Origin: Alcaligenes sp. SORT26
GTDB taxonomy: Bacteria; Pseudomonadota; Gammaproteobacteria; Burkholderiales; Burkholderiaceae_B
Reading direction: 5' to 3'
Assembly: GCF_017377875.1 (NCBI RefSeq)
Contig: NZ_CP070975.1
Span: 1,054,001-1,118,000, forward strand
DNA length: 64,000 nt
In this document: piece by piece, positions 45,972 through 55,537 of the stretch
How positions within the stretch are numbered: position 1 is the stretch's first letter
Layout of the letters: every line of letters begins with the position of its first letter
The notes under the pieces: model-generated
What the model saw: the letters and a program-made list of their open reading frames with translations, nothing else
The model's database searches: none
Told to the model about the DNA's origin: nothing
Made by a program: the position numbers and the translations under genes

Positions 45972-46862
45972 TTACGTATACAAGGCACGCTCGACATCAA
46001 GCGCACGCCAAGAGTGTTGAACACCATCTCGATCAGTCCATTTCTTACAGCGCTCTACGGAATTTAGCTCCTGTGCGGTGGACTGCAGGAACATACAATA
46101 GTCTGTGTAGCGGGCTCGGTTGGCTGACGTATTCTTAATGAATCCCTTAGCCAGCTCAAAGCCGAACTGTGGAAATTTATCTGCAATCACAGAATCAACC
46201 ACACCGCATTTCGTCGGATCAATGAATGCACATAACTTTGATGAAAACGCGATTTGAAGCTGAGGTATATTGTTGAGCGCCTGAAGAGCCCAGGCGTAGT
46301 CATTTGCGGCAATGCTCTGAGTCGCTTCTCGTATATGAGCGGCCACAACATCTATACCAAAATCACTCACACCGCGCATACGCTGAATGCTGCCACGATG
46401 AGTGCGATCACGACCATTAAGAGCAAGTCGAACCCTTCCGTGCGCCCGTGGGGCTCTTAACCGACCGTCCTGCCCACTAACATGCCCCCAGAAAAGAACT
46501 GACGCGTAACCAATCACTGCTTGAGAATCCTCTTCAGAACGCAGCAGCCGGTTTAGATACATATCCAACTTTGATGTACTTTCGAACTCAATCTGAGTTA
46601 ACTCAGAGAGCGTTCCCGTGAGCGCGATAGCTGGATAAGCGTACGCATTGCGTGTCGCTTGTAATAGAGCGGGTGATATTTGTAGATACGACACGGAGTT
46701 TCTTATGAAGCTAACGAAATGTAGAGTGTACCAATCCACCACTCTCGTCTCCGAAGCTTTGTGTGAGTGGCCGGTTTGGGTCATTTTCCGCCCGATAGAT
46801 CTGCCAGCGTCTGTCAGATCAACCTGAGTCAGTACATTTATACCGCTTCGACCTACTTCCAA
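45972..46862 (-). CDS. Accessory hypothetical protein, possible OGG-fold (HhH-like) DNA glycosylase relative
   Basis: 296 residues from a TTG, or 270 from the ATG at 46784, which has a weak GGCGG site. It is not a family I can name with certainty. A segment near residues 193-235 reads LNNIPQLQIAFSSKL, then FIDPTKCGVVDSVIA. This resembles the helix-hairpin-helix and following Asp of OGG-fold glycosylase-like proteins, where SKL/TKW-x-x-F and a late V-x-D-S/R occur. The end, DVERALYT, also resembles their C-termini. A QAVIGYASVLFWGH helix precedes it. Codon and base use are visibly more A+T-rich than in argH or the acylase gene on either side. It is therefore likely acquired, and defence against phage or DNA repair is possible but unproven. 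Confidence 0.6.
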   Translation of the reverse strand: MEVGRSGINVLTQVDLTDAGRSIGRKMTQTGHSHKASETRVVDWYTLHFVSFIRNSVSYLQISPALLQATRNAYAYPAIALTGTLSELTQIEFESTSKLDMYLNRLLRSEEDSQAVIGYASVLFWGHVSGQDGRLRAPRAHGRVRLALNGRDRTHRGSIQRMRGVSDFGIDVVAAHIREATQSIAANDYAWALQALNNIPQLQIAFSSKLCAFIDPTKCGVVDSVIADKFPQFGFELAKGFIKNTSANRARYTDYCMFLQSTAQELNSVERCKKWTDRDGVQHSWRALDVERALYT

Positions 46863-47018
46863 TCCTGCCTGCCTGGATTTGCATCTTAGTCTTCGTACAC
46901 AGCTTAGCTGCTGATACTGGAAAGCTACCTTTCCTCACTACCTCTCCTGGCCTGCTAAACCCTCCAGCAACGATCGAAGAAGCGGCACCGCCCCAAAGTG
47001 CAGGTGCCGCACTCATTG

Positions 47019-49469
47019 TTATGGCTGAGGCTGAATCAGCAGCATCGTGCTGCTTTGCGCATTGCGGCGAATGTCCGAGTGCGTCACATCCATCGTCTTG
47101 CACTCGAAGTTCTCATACAACTTCAACTGATCCTCGTAATGCGGGCTGCGCACGCCATTACGATCCGTGAATCCACTTTGGCCGGGCGGCATGGCATCGC
47201 AGAACTCCACGCCCTGGGTATCAAACACCACACGGTTGTTTTCCGTGCCACGGTTCTGATAGCCGGAAAAGGCAAAGGTATTGCCCGAAGTCGTTTGCGG
47301 GGTTCCTGTGAAGTTCTTGTCACTGAAGCGATGCACCGACGTCGGCATAGTCCAGCGTTCCATCTGAGTGCCTTGCTCCTGGCTCAAACGAGCCTGCGCA
47401 TTTTGCAAAGCCGTGTGCATGATTTCCTGAGAGGAACGCTCACCAAAAACATTCACACGCTTGGGATCAGGATGGGCTTCCAGGGCCAAGGCACGCAACA
47501 GAACCTTGGTGCCCATGCTCAAGTTGATCGAACCGGGGTTGGGGCCTTGCTGCGTGGCAAAACCAGTCTGGCTATACATGGCGCGATGCGATTCAGGCAC
47601 GACCGGCATCAAGACCTGCTTGTACATTTCCTCCAGCCAGGTTTTAAACAGGACACGCGCCGCTCCGGCATTGTGCCCATCCTGATCGCGCTCCATGCCA
47701 TCCCAGGCCAGCAAGGTCGTCAACGCGGCTTTACTGCCATCATTGGCAGGCAGACTTTGCGCCAGCTTTTCCAGATGCGGACGGAAGTAGCGCCAGTTCA
47801 CATCGCTATAAGACGCCTTCTTGTTGAATGCCCAGATCTCCTGCACGCTGAATACGTCTTTCTGCTGGTACTGGCTGGCCAGCTCGTTCATGCGGTCGCC
47901 ATAGGTCCAGTAATAGGTATCCGTGTTGGTCTTGTCCGGTGCAGGTTTATTGTTCCAGTTGACCAGATAGCCTTGGGGCGGATTGTAGGCTTTGGGAATC
48001 GCCTCGAAGCTCTTGATGCCTTGCCATTCCATGCTGCCATCGCCTTTGGCAGGCACGCGAATATCCTGGTCAGCGGGACGCTGGGGCAAGAAGGCAGGCG
48101 AGACATAGCCGATATTGCCGTGCTTGTCGGCGTAATACCAGTTAATGGAAATCGCCATCTTGCTGGCTTGATCCAGAAACTCCGTCCAGTTGCGAGCCTT
48201 GGCAACATTCAACCAGGCCAGCAGCGACTGTACTTCGTAGCCGTCCCAGCTACGTTTTTTGCTGTAGGCTGCGCCCTGCTCTTTATCAAACTGCATTACC
48301 GGGCCGTGCACCGTACGCCAGATCGTCATTTCCCGATCAGCCTGGCCGCGAACCTTGATCAGCTCCTTGCGTTGCTCCATGGTATGCCAGGCATTGTTGA
48401 ACCAGTACTGATCGGCACGTGCCGGATTCAACTTTTCCTGATACATGTCCACCACGTCCTGTGGACCGGCAGTTGCCCCCCAGGCAATGTCGCTATTCGT
48501 GCCGAACAGAACAATCGGATAGGCGAACGGTGTATTGCCCACCACATCAAAGCCTGCACCATGCAGGCCGATACCGTAGGTGTACGCCGGGTTATACCAG
48601 CCAAACTGCGGACCATTAATCAGCACCGTGGAACCGCCCTGAACACGCTCGGGTCGGGTACTCCAGAGGTTACTGGCCTTGGGGGCAAAATCCGGGCCTC
48701 GACCGCCCCAGGATTTGTCCTGACGCTCCAGTTCTGTAGCCAATAATTTCGTGGAAACCTGAGCCAGATTCTGCACATCGGCTTGCGCCTGTGGTTTGTG
48801 CTCTGTGTTCAAGGCAGGAACCGTAGTCGGTGCCGTCGGGTCATTCACCCACAACAACTCATCAAACAAGGCTCGCCCGCGTTCAGGCCCATGCTGTTTT
48901 TCCAGCGACTGACGCATGGCCAAAGCGGTCACTTCCAGATTCGTGTCCGAGAAGCGATTGGCCATGGAGCCCACCCAGATCATGACCACATCAAAGTCAG
49001 TCAGCGGCTCGGGCTGGAAATCAAAATCTACATATTCTTTGGGCAGCAGTTCAGGACGTCGTCGCACCTGCTCCAGATAGGCGTTATAGCCATCGGCATA
49101 GCCACGAAAAATGTCGCGCTCGTCCTTGGACAAGGCCGCGATCTGCCGCTGTATGGAAGCCGGGGTGAAGTTCTGCCGTACCTGCATGTCGTACTTGACG
49201 TAGACATCCTGCTCACCAGGGCCCAGAACGGCTGCAGTCGTACCTACAAAGGAGCGGCGCGCCATATCCATCTGGAAAAGACGATCTTGGGCGACCGCAT
49301 AACCATAGCCGTAATACAAGCCATAGTGGCTGTCGGCAAAGACGTGCGGCACGCCATAGCTGTCGCGCATCACCTCTACCGACTGCACCTGCGCGTGGGC
49401 CGGTGCCCACGTCAAACCCAAGATCAAACCAGCGGCCGCAACCCCGGTACGAACAAGCCCTTTCTGCAT
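47019..49469 (-). CDS. pga: Penicillin G acylase precursor
   Basis: 816 residues. Signal peptide cleavage after AHA gives the mature alpha chain starting QVQSVEVMRDSYGV. The Ntn-hydrolase nucleophile is Ser266 in ASNLWSTRP, exposed as the beta-chain N-terminus when the linker peptide is removed autocatalytically. Two beta-chain cysteines (FCDAMPPG and NFECKT) match the pair known to form the stabilising disulphide in the A. faecalis enzyme. From memory the protein is almost the same as that enzyme, with scattered substitutions. It is periplasmic and hydrolyses phenylacetylated amides such as benzylpenicillin. No phenylacetate genes lie beside it. Confidence 0.97.
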   Translation of the reverse strand: MQKGLVRTGVAAAGLILGLTWAPAHAQVQSVEVMRDSYGVPHVFADSHYGLYYGYGYAVAQDRLFQMDMARRSFVGTTAAVLGPGEQDVYVKYDMQVRQNFTPASIQRQIAALSKDERDIFRGYADGYNAYLEQVRRRPELLPKEYVDFDFQPEPLTDFDVVMIWVGSMANRFSDTNLEVTALAMRQSLEKQHGPERGRALFDELLWVNDPTAPTTVPALNTEHKPQAQADVQNLAQVSTKLLATELERQDKSWGGRGPDFAPKASNLWSTRPERVQGGSTVLINGPQFGWYNPAYTYGIGLHGAGFDVVGNTPFAYPIVLFGTNSDIAWGATAGPQDVVDMYQEKLNPARADQYWFNNAWHTMEQRKELIKVRGQADREMTIWRTVHGPVMQFDKEQGAAYSKKRSWDGYEVQSLLAWLNVAKARNWTEFLDQASKMAISINWYYADKHGNIGYVSPAFLPQRPADQDIRVPAKGDGSMEWQGIKSFEAIPKAYNPPQGYLVNWNNKPAPDKTNTDTYYWTYGDRMNELASQYQQKDVFSVQEIWAFNKKASYSDVNWRYFRPHLEKLAQSLPANDGSKAALTTLLAWDGMERDQDGHNAGAARVLFKTWLEEMYKQVLMPVVPESHRAMYSQTGFATQQGPNPGSINLSMGTKVLLRALALEAHPDPKRVNVFGERSSQEIMHTALQNAQARLSQEQGTQMERWTMPTSVHRFSDKNFTGTPQTTSGNTFAFSGYQNRGTENNRVVFDTQGVEFCDAMPPGQSGFTDRNGVRSPHYEDQLKLYENFECKTMDVTHSDIRRNAQSSTMLLIQPQP

Positions 49470-49623
49470 ATCTGTCCCTTGTTTTTATGATACTGAAAAT
49501 TCTTATGAACCTAAAATATTGAAGCCAATACAAATAGGAAATCACAATGTAAAGCAATCAGGATCGAAAACAAGTAAGGGCTTGCCCTAGTCAGCGCTGC
49601 TAAATAGGGGCTTGAAAACGGAC

Positions 49624-51036
49624 TTAGAAAGACACCAGACGACCGGGGTTCATCGCGCTCATCATGCCGATGGCCGCCTTGACCACAGGGATCGCCAGAC
49701 CCGATAACTGGTGGCCCAAAGGAATGCTGCGGTGGGTAATGTCCGTCAACATGGCGAAATCCTCGTTGCGACCCATCACATCATCACTAATGGCTTTACC
49801 AATACGCACGGTTTGTGCCACGCCGTGACCACTCCAGCCATGCACCATGTACACGGGAACCGCATCCTCGGTCTTGCGCGAGTCCGTGGCACCGTTCAGG
49901 GTGAAGTCACTGATACCGCTCCAGGAAAACTCCAACTGCACCTGCTCCAACTGTGGAAACACGGTCTGGATACGCTCCAGCAAGTAATCGTTGATGCGCT
50001 CGGGGGACCAGCTTGTACCCGTACCTTGCCCACCAAACAACAGGCGGTTCTGGCGCACAGCACGGTAATAGTCGATCTGGAACTGCGTGTCATACACCGC
50101 GCGATCCGTTGGCAAAAGCTCGCTGACTGGGCATTCCAAGGGCTCAGTCACACCGACATAGGTGTAGAACGGCACAGTGGTATTGGACTGGGTCGGCAAA
50201 AACTGCGATGTGGTGTCATGCACCGCCAGGACCAAGGCCTGGCGCGCCAAAATCGTCCCGCCGGGGGTGATAGCCAGGGCGCCCTGCTCAGTCTGCTCAA
50301 TTTCCTCGACGGGGCTGCCTTCAAAGACGCGCCCGCCATGTTGAACCAGGCCGTAAACCAGACCACGCAACAAGGCCAAAGGGTGAAGTTGACCACCCAA
50401 GGTATCCACGACCGCACCGTGATACAGCGGCGAGCGGATTTCCTGCTCCAGCTCGTAACTGCCCACGATTTCCACACTGGTATCGCCCAGATAGCGGCGG
50501 GCATCCGCCCCCTCTACCAGAGCACCCATATGGCCTGCATGAACGGCCGCCGTCAAATGACCACGACGACGATCAAAATCCAGTTCGTAATCCTGGGCAA
50601 TCTGATCGAGCAGATCCATAGCTTCGTGGGAAGCAAAACGCCACAAGCGACGAGCCTCATCCAAAGGGAGATGGGCGATCATGTCGGCGGCCTCCCAACG
50701 GGCCAGGCCGGGTGTTAACTGGCCACCATTACGGCCTGATGCCGCGGAGCCGATACTGTCTTTTTCCACCAGCACCACATCCAGACCGGAACGGGCCAGG
50801 TGCAGGGCGGTAGACGCGCCCAGCAAACCACCACCCACGACCAGCACATCACATTGCGTGTCGGCTTGTAGAGGATCAAAGCGGTTCCAGGGGGCAAGCG
50901 ATGCTTCGTAATACGTCGCGGGCGCGACGGCCTCGTTCAGATGACCTTGTCGCCAGTTCCATAATCGGGGATTACTGACCAGCAGGCTCTCTGCGCTGGA
51001 AACATCGTTTAAAAGAGTGGGTTTAGAAATAAGCAT
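49624..51036 (-). CDS. FAD-dependent amine/amino-acid oxidoreductase (DAO family, PuuB/OrdL-like)
   Basis: 470 residues. The FAD-binding motif is VLVVGGGLLGASTALHLARSGLDVVLVEKDSIGSAASGRNGG near 65-105. A run LRGLVYGLVQHGGRVFEGSPVEEIE near 225 and the C-terminal MVHGWSGHGVAQTVRIGKAI close the fold. The N-terminal WNWRQGHLNE-type leader before the fold is seen in gamma-glutamylputrescine oxidases and related enzymes. It is therefore likely to oxidise an amine or N-methyl amino acid, releasing H2O2; the substrate is unknown. It is divergent from a TetR gene across 228 bases with twin palindromes, so it is probably repressed by that regulator. Confidence 0.9.
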   Translation of the reverse strand: MLISKPTLLNDVSSAESLLVSNPRLWNWRQGHLNEAVAPATYYEASLAPWNRFDPLQADTQCDVLVVGGGLLGASTALHLARSGLDVVLVEKDSIGSAASGRNGGQLTPGLARWEAADMIAHLPLDEARRLWRFASHEAMDLLDQIAQDYELDFDRRRGHLTAAVHAGHMGALVEGADARRYLGDTSVEIVGSYELEQEIRSPLYHGAVVDTLGGQLHPLALLRGLVYGLVQHGGRVFEGSPVEEIEQTEQGALAITPGGTILARQALVLAVHDTTSQFLPTQSNTTVPFYTYVGVTEPLECPVSELLPTDRAVYDTQFQIDYYRAVRQNRLLFGGQGTGTSWSPERINDYLLERIQTVFPQLEQVQLEFSWSGISDFTLNGATDSRKTEDAVPVYMVHGWSGHGVAQTVRIGKAISDDVMGRNEDFAMLTDITHRSIPLGHQLSGLAIPVVKAAIGMMSAMNPGRLVSF

Positions 51037-51173
51037 AAATGTCCTGTGTCTGTCACGGCCTTTTGGCCGCCTGGATCACAGAGCGGAATGCTCCGGTGAC
51101 GCCCCGTCAACGCGGCGTTCCGTTCTGTCTCGTTATCAACACCGCGTCGTAAAAACGGGGTGGAACGATCTTC

Positions 51174-51211
51174 TTCTACGCTGTAGAATTAATTCATTCT
51201 ACTCTGTAGAG
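51174..51211. promoter_or_regulatory. Twin 15-bp palindromes, candidate TetR operators
   Basis: TTCTAC-GCT-GTAGAA (51174-51188) is perfect and TTCTAC-TCT-GTAGAG (51197-51211) differs at one base. They are 23 bp apart, between the divergent FAD oxidoreductase and TetR genes and within 54 bases of the TetR start. Confidence 0.7.
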
Positions 51212-51264
51212 TTAAACTTGGCAAATCTGCCCTTTCCGCTATCTGGCTCGACAAAGGAACTCTA

Positions 51265-51933
51265 TTGGCCCAAGCACCCTCCACGCGTACACGTAAATTG
51301 AACAAGGACGAGCTGGTCATCGCCGCCGTCACCTTGATGGAGGAAGCCGGAGACAGCGGCTTTTCTTTACGCAAACTGGGGGAGCGAGTCGGCTGCGATC
51401 CGATGGCCGTGCTCTATCACTTCAAGTCCAAAGAAGGCTTGTTGCGTGCCATGGCGGATTATTTGACGGGGCGCATCCAGGCGGTAGACACCAGCTTGTC
51501 GTGGACAAAGCGACTTTATGAGCTGGCCCGACAGTACCGCGAACTGGCCTTGGGCCACCCGCAGACCTTCAGGCAGATGCAGCGGTTTCTGAATACGGGC
51601 AAGGCGGACTATCTAGTTCTTGAGCAGGTGTACCGAGCCTTGCGCGATGGCGGCTTGAGCGACGCCGAAATTCCCGCCGCCTGTGTAGGCTGGTACGCCG
51701 CCCTCTACGGCTTGATTCAAGGAGAGCTGGGCGGGCTGATACGGCCAGTGACCGAGGAAGAGCTGAAGGAACTGGAGCAGTGGCCTGCCGATGACGTGCC
51801 TATGCTGCGCCAGATTCTGCCGCGTTTTGTACATCTGCAATCCGAGCAGGTATTCAAAATGATGATGGAGCTAATACAGGATGGCTTGATTGCCCATGCG
51901 GGGAAAGCGGCGACACCTGTCACCCAGCGGTGA
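51265..51933 (+). CDS. TetR family transcriptional regulator
   Basis: 222 residues starting at TTG with AAAGGA about 7 bases upstream; no ATG fits the conserved start. The helix-turn-helix is residues 11-57: LNKDELVIAAVTLMEEAG, then FSLRKLGERVGCDPMAVLYHFKSKEGLLRAM. The C-terminal ligand-binding part is helical and has VGWYAALYGLIQGELGG near 140. It lies beside twin palindromes and is divergent from the FAD amine oxidoreductase gene, the probable target. An amine or amino acid derivative is a likely inducer, inferred from context. Confidence 0.93.
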   Translation: MAQAPSTRTRKLNKDELVIAAVTLMEEAGDSGFSLRKLGERVGCDPMAVLYHFKSKEGLLRAMADYLTGRIQAVDTSLSWTKRLYELARQYRELALGHPQTFRQMQRFLNTGKADYLVLEQVYRALRDGGLSDAEIPAACVGWYAALYGLIQGELGGLIRPVTEEELKELEQWPADDVPMLRQILPRFVHLQSEQVFKMMMELIQDGLIAHAGKAATPVTQR

Positions 51934-52087
51934 AACCAGCAACGGACCGAATCAAACACACAAACCCGATCAGCCTGCCTAGCCTTCAAACGCGGTGATA
52001 AAAAGCATATATAGCTACCTGCTGCCTTGTCACGGACACAGGCTGGCTCATGCCCAAATCTGGAGAAAAGCACCAGAACACGACTGA

Positions 52088-52180
52088 TCTTTCAGCCAGC
52101 TTTTAAAACGTGATACCGCCGAATTGGTCGGCATTGAAGGCAGCAGCACCTTGGGCGAACGAGCTGGCAAAGCCACCCTG
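52088..52180 (+). pseudogene. Fragment of an rlmD/rumA-like RNA methyltransferase gene
   Basis: Read on the plus strand, 31 codons match the SAM-binding part of RlmD. The fragment reads SFSQLLKRDTAELVGIEG and then SSTLGERAGKATL. The intact neighbour on the opposite strand has [18 protein letters not shown] and [14 protein letters not shown] count 20 identical residues of 31. A TGA stop precedes it and no match follows. It is a remnant of a lost second TrmA/RumA-family gene or a diverged inverted partial copy. It lies in the 323-base gap between the TetR gene and rlmD. Confidence 0.65.
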
Positions 52181-52187
52181 AAAAAAC

Positions 52188-52233
52188 AAAACGCCCCGCA
52201 AACTGGAACTCTGTCCAATTTGCGGGGCGTTTT
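52188..52233 (-). terminator. Rho-independent terminator of rlmD
   Basis: A 15-bp stem AAAACGCCCCGCAAA/TTTGCGGGGCGTTTT with a 16-base loop is followed on the minus strand by T-containing sequence. It lies 24 bases past the rlmD stop. Confidence 0.88.
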
Positions 52234-52256
52234 ATATCAAGCCTGCCTGGCTGTAC

Positions 52257-53567
52257 TTAGCGTGTGAAAACCGCAATCGATTCCACGTGCGCGGTGTGCG
52301 GGAACATATTCACCACACCGGCCGATTCCAGCGTGTAACCACCTTGGTGAACCAATACACCCGCATCACGAGCCAGGGTGCCTGGGCTACAGGACACATA
52401 CACCAGACGCTCGGGGCGTTCGTGCTTTTCCAACTGTGCCAATGCAGTTGCCACAGCGAAAGCACCATCACGTGGGGGGTCAATCAACATGCGATCAAAA
52501 TGTCCCAGATCGCGCAGCCACTGCACATCCACTTCAAACAGATTCAGCGTGGTGAATTTTGCCTTGTCCTGCAAATCGTGAGCCAAGGCCGCTTCACCGG
52601 CACGTTCGGTCAGGGTAGTGCTACCCTCGATCCCGACCACTTCCGCTGCACGACGTGCCAAAGGCAGACTGAAGTTACCCAGACCGCAGAACAAGTCAGC
52701 CACACGATGCTCAGGCTTCACATCCAGCAAGGTCAGTGCACGCGAGATCAAGCTGCGATTGATATCGTGGTTGACCTGCGTAAAGTCCGTTGGCCGGTAC
52801 GGCATGCGCAAATCAAATTCGGGCAAGGCGTAAGCCAGTTTGTCCGCATCCTCACGCAACAAAGGGTGCGCTGTTTCAGGGCCCTTGGGCTGCAACCACC
52901 AGCTAATATCGTGCTCTTGGCCAAAGTCTTGCAGGCGTTGAATATCTTCACCCGTCAAAGGCTCCATATGGCGCAAGGTCAAGGTGGTGATCTTGTCACC
53001 CATGGCCAGCTCAATCTGCGGCAAACGGTCCGGGCGGGACAGGCCTGCCAGACAGGAGCGCAATGGCTCCAGCAAGGCGGATACCTTGGCAGGCAAGACA
53101 CGACATTCCGTCATGTCCACCACGTAGCGGCCATTCTTTTCACGGAAACCGACCAGCACCCCACCCTTTTTAGGCACGTAGCGCATGGAGAAACGGGCGC
53201 GATAACGGTAGCCCCAGTAAGGGCCATGCAAAGGGGCCAACACCCGGCCTGGCTTGACCTTGCCGATGTGGCCTAAAGAATCTTCCAGTACACGTTGCTT
53301 GACGGCAACCTGGGCAGAGGGCTCCAGGTGCTGCATGGCACAGCCGCCACAGACACCGAAGTTGGGACAGGGAGGCTCGGCACGCTGCGACGAGGCTTTC
53401 AACAAAGCCGTCATGCGAGCTTTATCGTAAGAATCCTTGGAGCGCACGGTCTCGGCCAGCACTTCCTCGCCGGGCAAGGCGCCTTCCACAAACACCACTT
53501 TGCCGTCTTTATGAGCGACGCCGCGCCCTTCCAGATCCAGCGATTCAATTAACAATACGTCAGACAT
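52257..53567 (-). CDS. rlmD: 23S rRNA (uracil-1939-C5)-methyltransferase
   Basis: 436 residues from the ATG at 53567; the frame is open 68 codons upstream but the conserved TRAM domain starts here ([30 protein letters not shown]). The iron-sulphur cluster cysteines are in [10 protein letters not shown] near 67-76, with a fourth downstream in ECRV. SAM motif [13 protein letters not shown] lies near 293, then DPPRDG near 365 and the catalytic Cys in [13 protein letters not shown] near 391. It methylates U1939 of 23S rRNA. It occupies the position where rpoS often follows nlpD, separated by a terminator. Confidence 0.94.
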   Translation of the reverse strand: MSDVLLIESLDLEGRGVAHKDGKVVFVEGALPGEEVLAETVRSKDSYDKARMTALLKASSQRAEPPCPNFGVCGGCAMQHLEPSAQVAVKQRVLEDSLGHIGKVKPGRVLAPLHGPYWGYRYRARFSMRYVPKKGGVLVGFREKNGRYVVDMTECRVLPAKVSALLEPLRSCLAGLSRPDRLPQIELAMGDKITTLTLRHMEPLTGEDIQRLQDFGQEHDISWWLQPKGPETAHPLLREDADKLAYALPEFDLRMPYRPTDFTQVNHDINRSLISRALTLLDVKPEHRVADLFCGLGNFSLPLARRAAEVVGIEGSTTLTERAGEAALAHDLQDKAKFTTLNLFEVDVQWLRDLGHFDRMLIDPPRDGAFAVATALAQLEKHERPERLVYVSCSPGTLARDAGVLVHQGGYTLESAGVVNMFPHTAHVESIAVFTR

Positions 53568-53820
53568 TCGATAAAAACCTAAATAAGCGTCCTGCCAAGC
53601 AGAATGGCGCAGTTGCATTGCTGCAAACGATGGCGAATCGCTGATTTTACAATGAGCATTCAGCACAACGGGTAAAAACAAGCAGAACACGGCAATAGCG
53701 GTTCGGTAACACGATGAAATCCCTGCTACCCGAGCTGAACAAGAGGCGTGGCCGTCCAAGCTGGGAGCCAATCACCTTTAAACGAGCCATTTCACCCCAA
53801 GCGGCCAAATACGACACATA

Positions 53821-53847
53821 AAAAAAGCGGCCAGAAGCCGCTTTTTT
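53821..53847 (-). terminator. Rho-independent terminator of nlpD
   Basis: AAAAAAGCGGC pairs with GCCGCTTTTTT over a 5-base loop, 18 bases after the nlpD stop, with T-runs on both strands. Confidence 0.9.
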
Positions 53848-53864
53848 CAGTCCAGATACCGTGA

Positions 53865-54689
53865 TTAACGCGTAGGCAGATACGAGATCGGGTTCACCGG
53901 CGTGCCGGAGCGACGAATCTCGAAGTGCAGTCGTGGCGAGGTGGTGTCAGACTGACCCAGATCCGCAATACGCTGACCCTTAGTCACTTGCTGGCCGGTT
54001 TTGACGTGCAAGGTGCTGTTGTGAGCATAGGCCGTAATAAAGCCATTGCTGTGACCGACCAGAACCATGGAGCCTAAACCGCGTACACCGTTACCGGCAT
54101 ACATGATCTTGCCATCGGCAGCAGCAACCACGGGATCGCCCACCTTGCCTTCAATATCAATACCCTTGGTCGAGGCATTGAAACCCTGAATGATCTTGCC
54201 ACTGGCAGGCCAGCCCCAGGCGATCAGGGCAGCGTCACTGGCGCGAGGCGCAGACACGGGCGTTTCAGTCTTGACCGGAGTGGCCGGACTGACGGGCGAG
54301 GTCTGTGTGCCACCGCTACCGGCTGGGCGAGTGTTGACTGCCGCCATCGAGGTATTGCCATCCAGACGCAAGGTTTGACCCACGCGCAGCATGGAAGGAT
54401 CGGTAATCTGGTTCAACTGGATCAGCGAGTTCACGTCCATGCCGTGCGCCTGGGCGATTTTGTACAGCGTATCGCCAGGACGGACCACATAGGTACCCGT
54501 CGCAGTGCTGACGCTGCCCGCCGCCGAAGAAGAACTCAGGTCAGTGACTGGGGCACGCTCGTTACGGCTTGCACAACCAGCCAGCAGGGTACTGGTGACC
54601 ACAGCCGCCACCAGGCACTGACGGGGCGTCAAGAACCACTGTGTACCGGTGGAAGCAGCGGTTAACGGTAACCTGACTGCATGCTGCAT
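53865..54689 (-). CDS. nlpD: NlpD-type LysM/M23 lipoprotein (cell-division amidase activator)
   Basis: 274 residues with AGGAG before the ATG. A long N-terminal region ends in the lipobox LLAGC. A LysM domain follows near 67-112 (TYVVRPGDTLYKIAQAHG, then LIQLNQITDPSMLRVGQTLRL). The C-terminal LytM domain is degenerate: STKGIDIEG replaces the zinc-binding HSG-x-D and LHFE replaces HLH. As in E. coli NlpD, it should activate an amidase and not cut peptidoglycan itself. It is an outer-membrane lipoprotein. It is third in surE-pcm-nlpD, 23 bases after pcm. Confidence 0.92.
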   Translation of the reverse strand: MQHAVRLPLTAASTGTQWFLTPRQCLVAAVVTSTLLAGCASRNERAPVTDLSSSSAAGSVSTATGTYVVRPGDTLYKIAQAHGMDVNSLIQLNQITDPSMLRVGQTLRLDGNTSMAAVNTRPAGSGGTQTSPVSPATPVKTETPVSAPRASDAALIAWGWPASGKIIQGFNASTKGIDIEGKVGDPVVAAADGKIMYAGNGVRGLGSMVLVGHSNGFITAYAHNSTLHVKTGQQVTKGQRIADLGQSDTTSPRLHFEIRRSGTPVNPISYLPTR

Positions 54690-54712
54690 ATAAATCTCCT
54701 GAGAATATCTGA

Positions 54713-55537
54713 CTAAATCTGGGTTCCGGCTCGCATCGGCACGAAGCGAACCGCATCAAGTTCTTCACGACGCCAAGTAGCCTGTCCGGTGCGTTCCACC
54801 AAAACCAGGCGCTGTTGAGTCGTACCTTCGGGGGCAATCAGTCGCCCCCCCAATGTTAATTGTTCCAATAAGCTTCTAGGAATGACTGGACCGGCTGCCG
54901 CCACAACAATAGCATCATACGGGGCTGCCGCAGGGTAACCTTGCATTCCGTCACCAAACATTATGCGGGCACGTTGCGACAGGCCTAATTGACGCATGTG
55001 ATCGCGGGCCATATCGCATAATCCCTTGATACGTTCTACGGCATACACTTCTTTGACTAATTGTGCCAAAACAGCGGCCTGATAACCACATCCCGCACCG
55101 ACTTCCAGCACCTTGTTCGGTATTTTCTGGTCACACACCAGACTGATCATATGGGCCACAACCCAAGGCTGGGAGATGGTCTGCGCAAAGCCAATGGGCA
55201 AGGCATCATCTTCATAGGCCCGACTGGCCAAACCCTGATCAACAAACTGATGGCGCGGCACTGCCTGCATGGCAGCCAGCACTCTTTCGTCGCTAATCCC
55301 CTGTCGGCGCAAGCGCTCGATCATCATGCCACGCGAGCGTTCCGAGTTCAAACCCAGGTTGACACTTGTTGACACTTGCGGTGACAAACCGGCCGACGGT
55401 GTCGGTTGTAACTGCCCCCGTTGCACAATACGTGTATTGCTGTTGCTGGCCGACAGACCACTGCCCAGGCTGGACTTGCCAAACCGGTTCCGTGTGCCGT
55501 CCGCAAAGGGGTAGCGCTTGCCTGGTTTACTTGTCAT
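54713..55537 (-). CDS. pcm: Protein-L-isoaspartate O-methyltransferase, with N-terminal extension
   Basis: 274 residues, about 65 longer at the N-terminus than E. coli Pcm. The extension is basic and Ser/Pro/Gln-rich with no domain. The enzyme core starts near 70 ([20 protein letters not shown]) and contains [24 protein letters not shown], the SAM motif [17 protein letters not shown] near 143-159 and the late GGRLIAPEG. It methylates isoaspartyl residues to start protein repair. Its ATG overlaps the surE stop as ATGA. Confidence 0.93.
   Translation of the reverse strand: MTSKPGKRYPFADGTRNRFGKSSLGSGLSASNSNTRIVQRGQLQPTPSAGLSPQVSTSVNLGLNSERSRGMMIERLRRQGISDERVLAAMQAVPRHQFVDQGLASRAYEDDALPIGFAQTISQPWVVAHMISLVCDQKIPNKVLEVGAGCGYQAAVLAQLVKEVYAVERIKGLCDMARDHMRQLGLSQRARIMFGDGMQGYPAAAPYDAIVVAAAGPVIPRSLLEQLTLGGRLIAPEGTTQQRLVLVERTGQATWRREELDAVRFVPMRAGTQI

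Noticed and set aside
46819-47103. Minus-strand open frame between the acylase and the accessory gene.
   Set aside because: It overlaps the ends of both genes in another frame and has no recognisable domain.
53865-54689. Active M23 endopeptidase.
   Set aside because: The zinc ligands are replaced, as in NlpD activators, so enzymatic activity is not expected.
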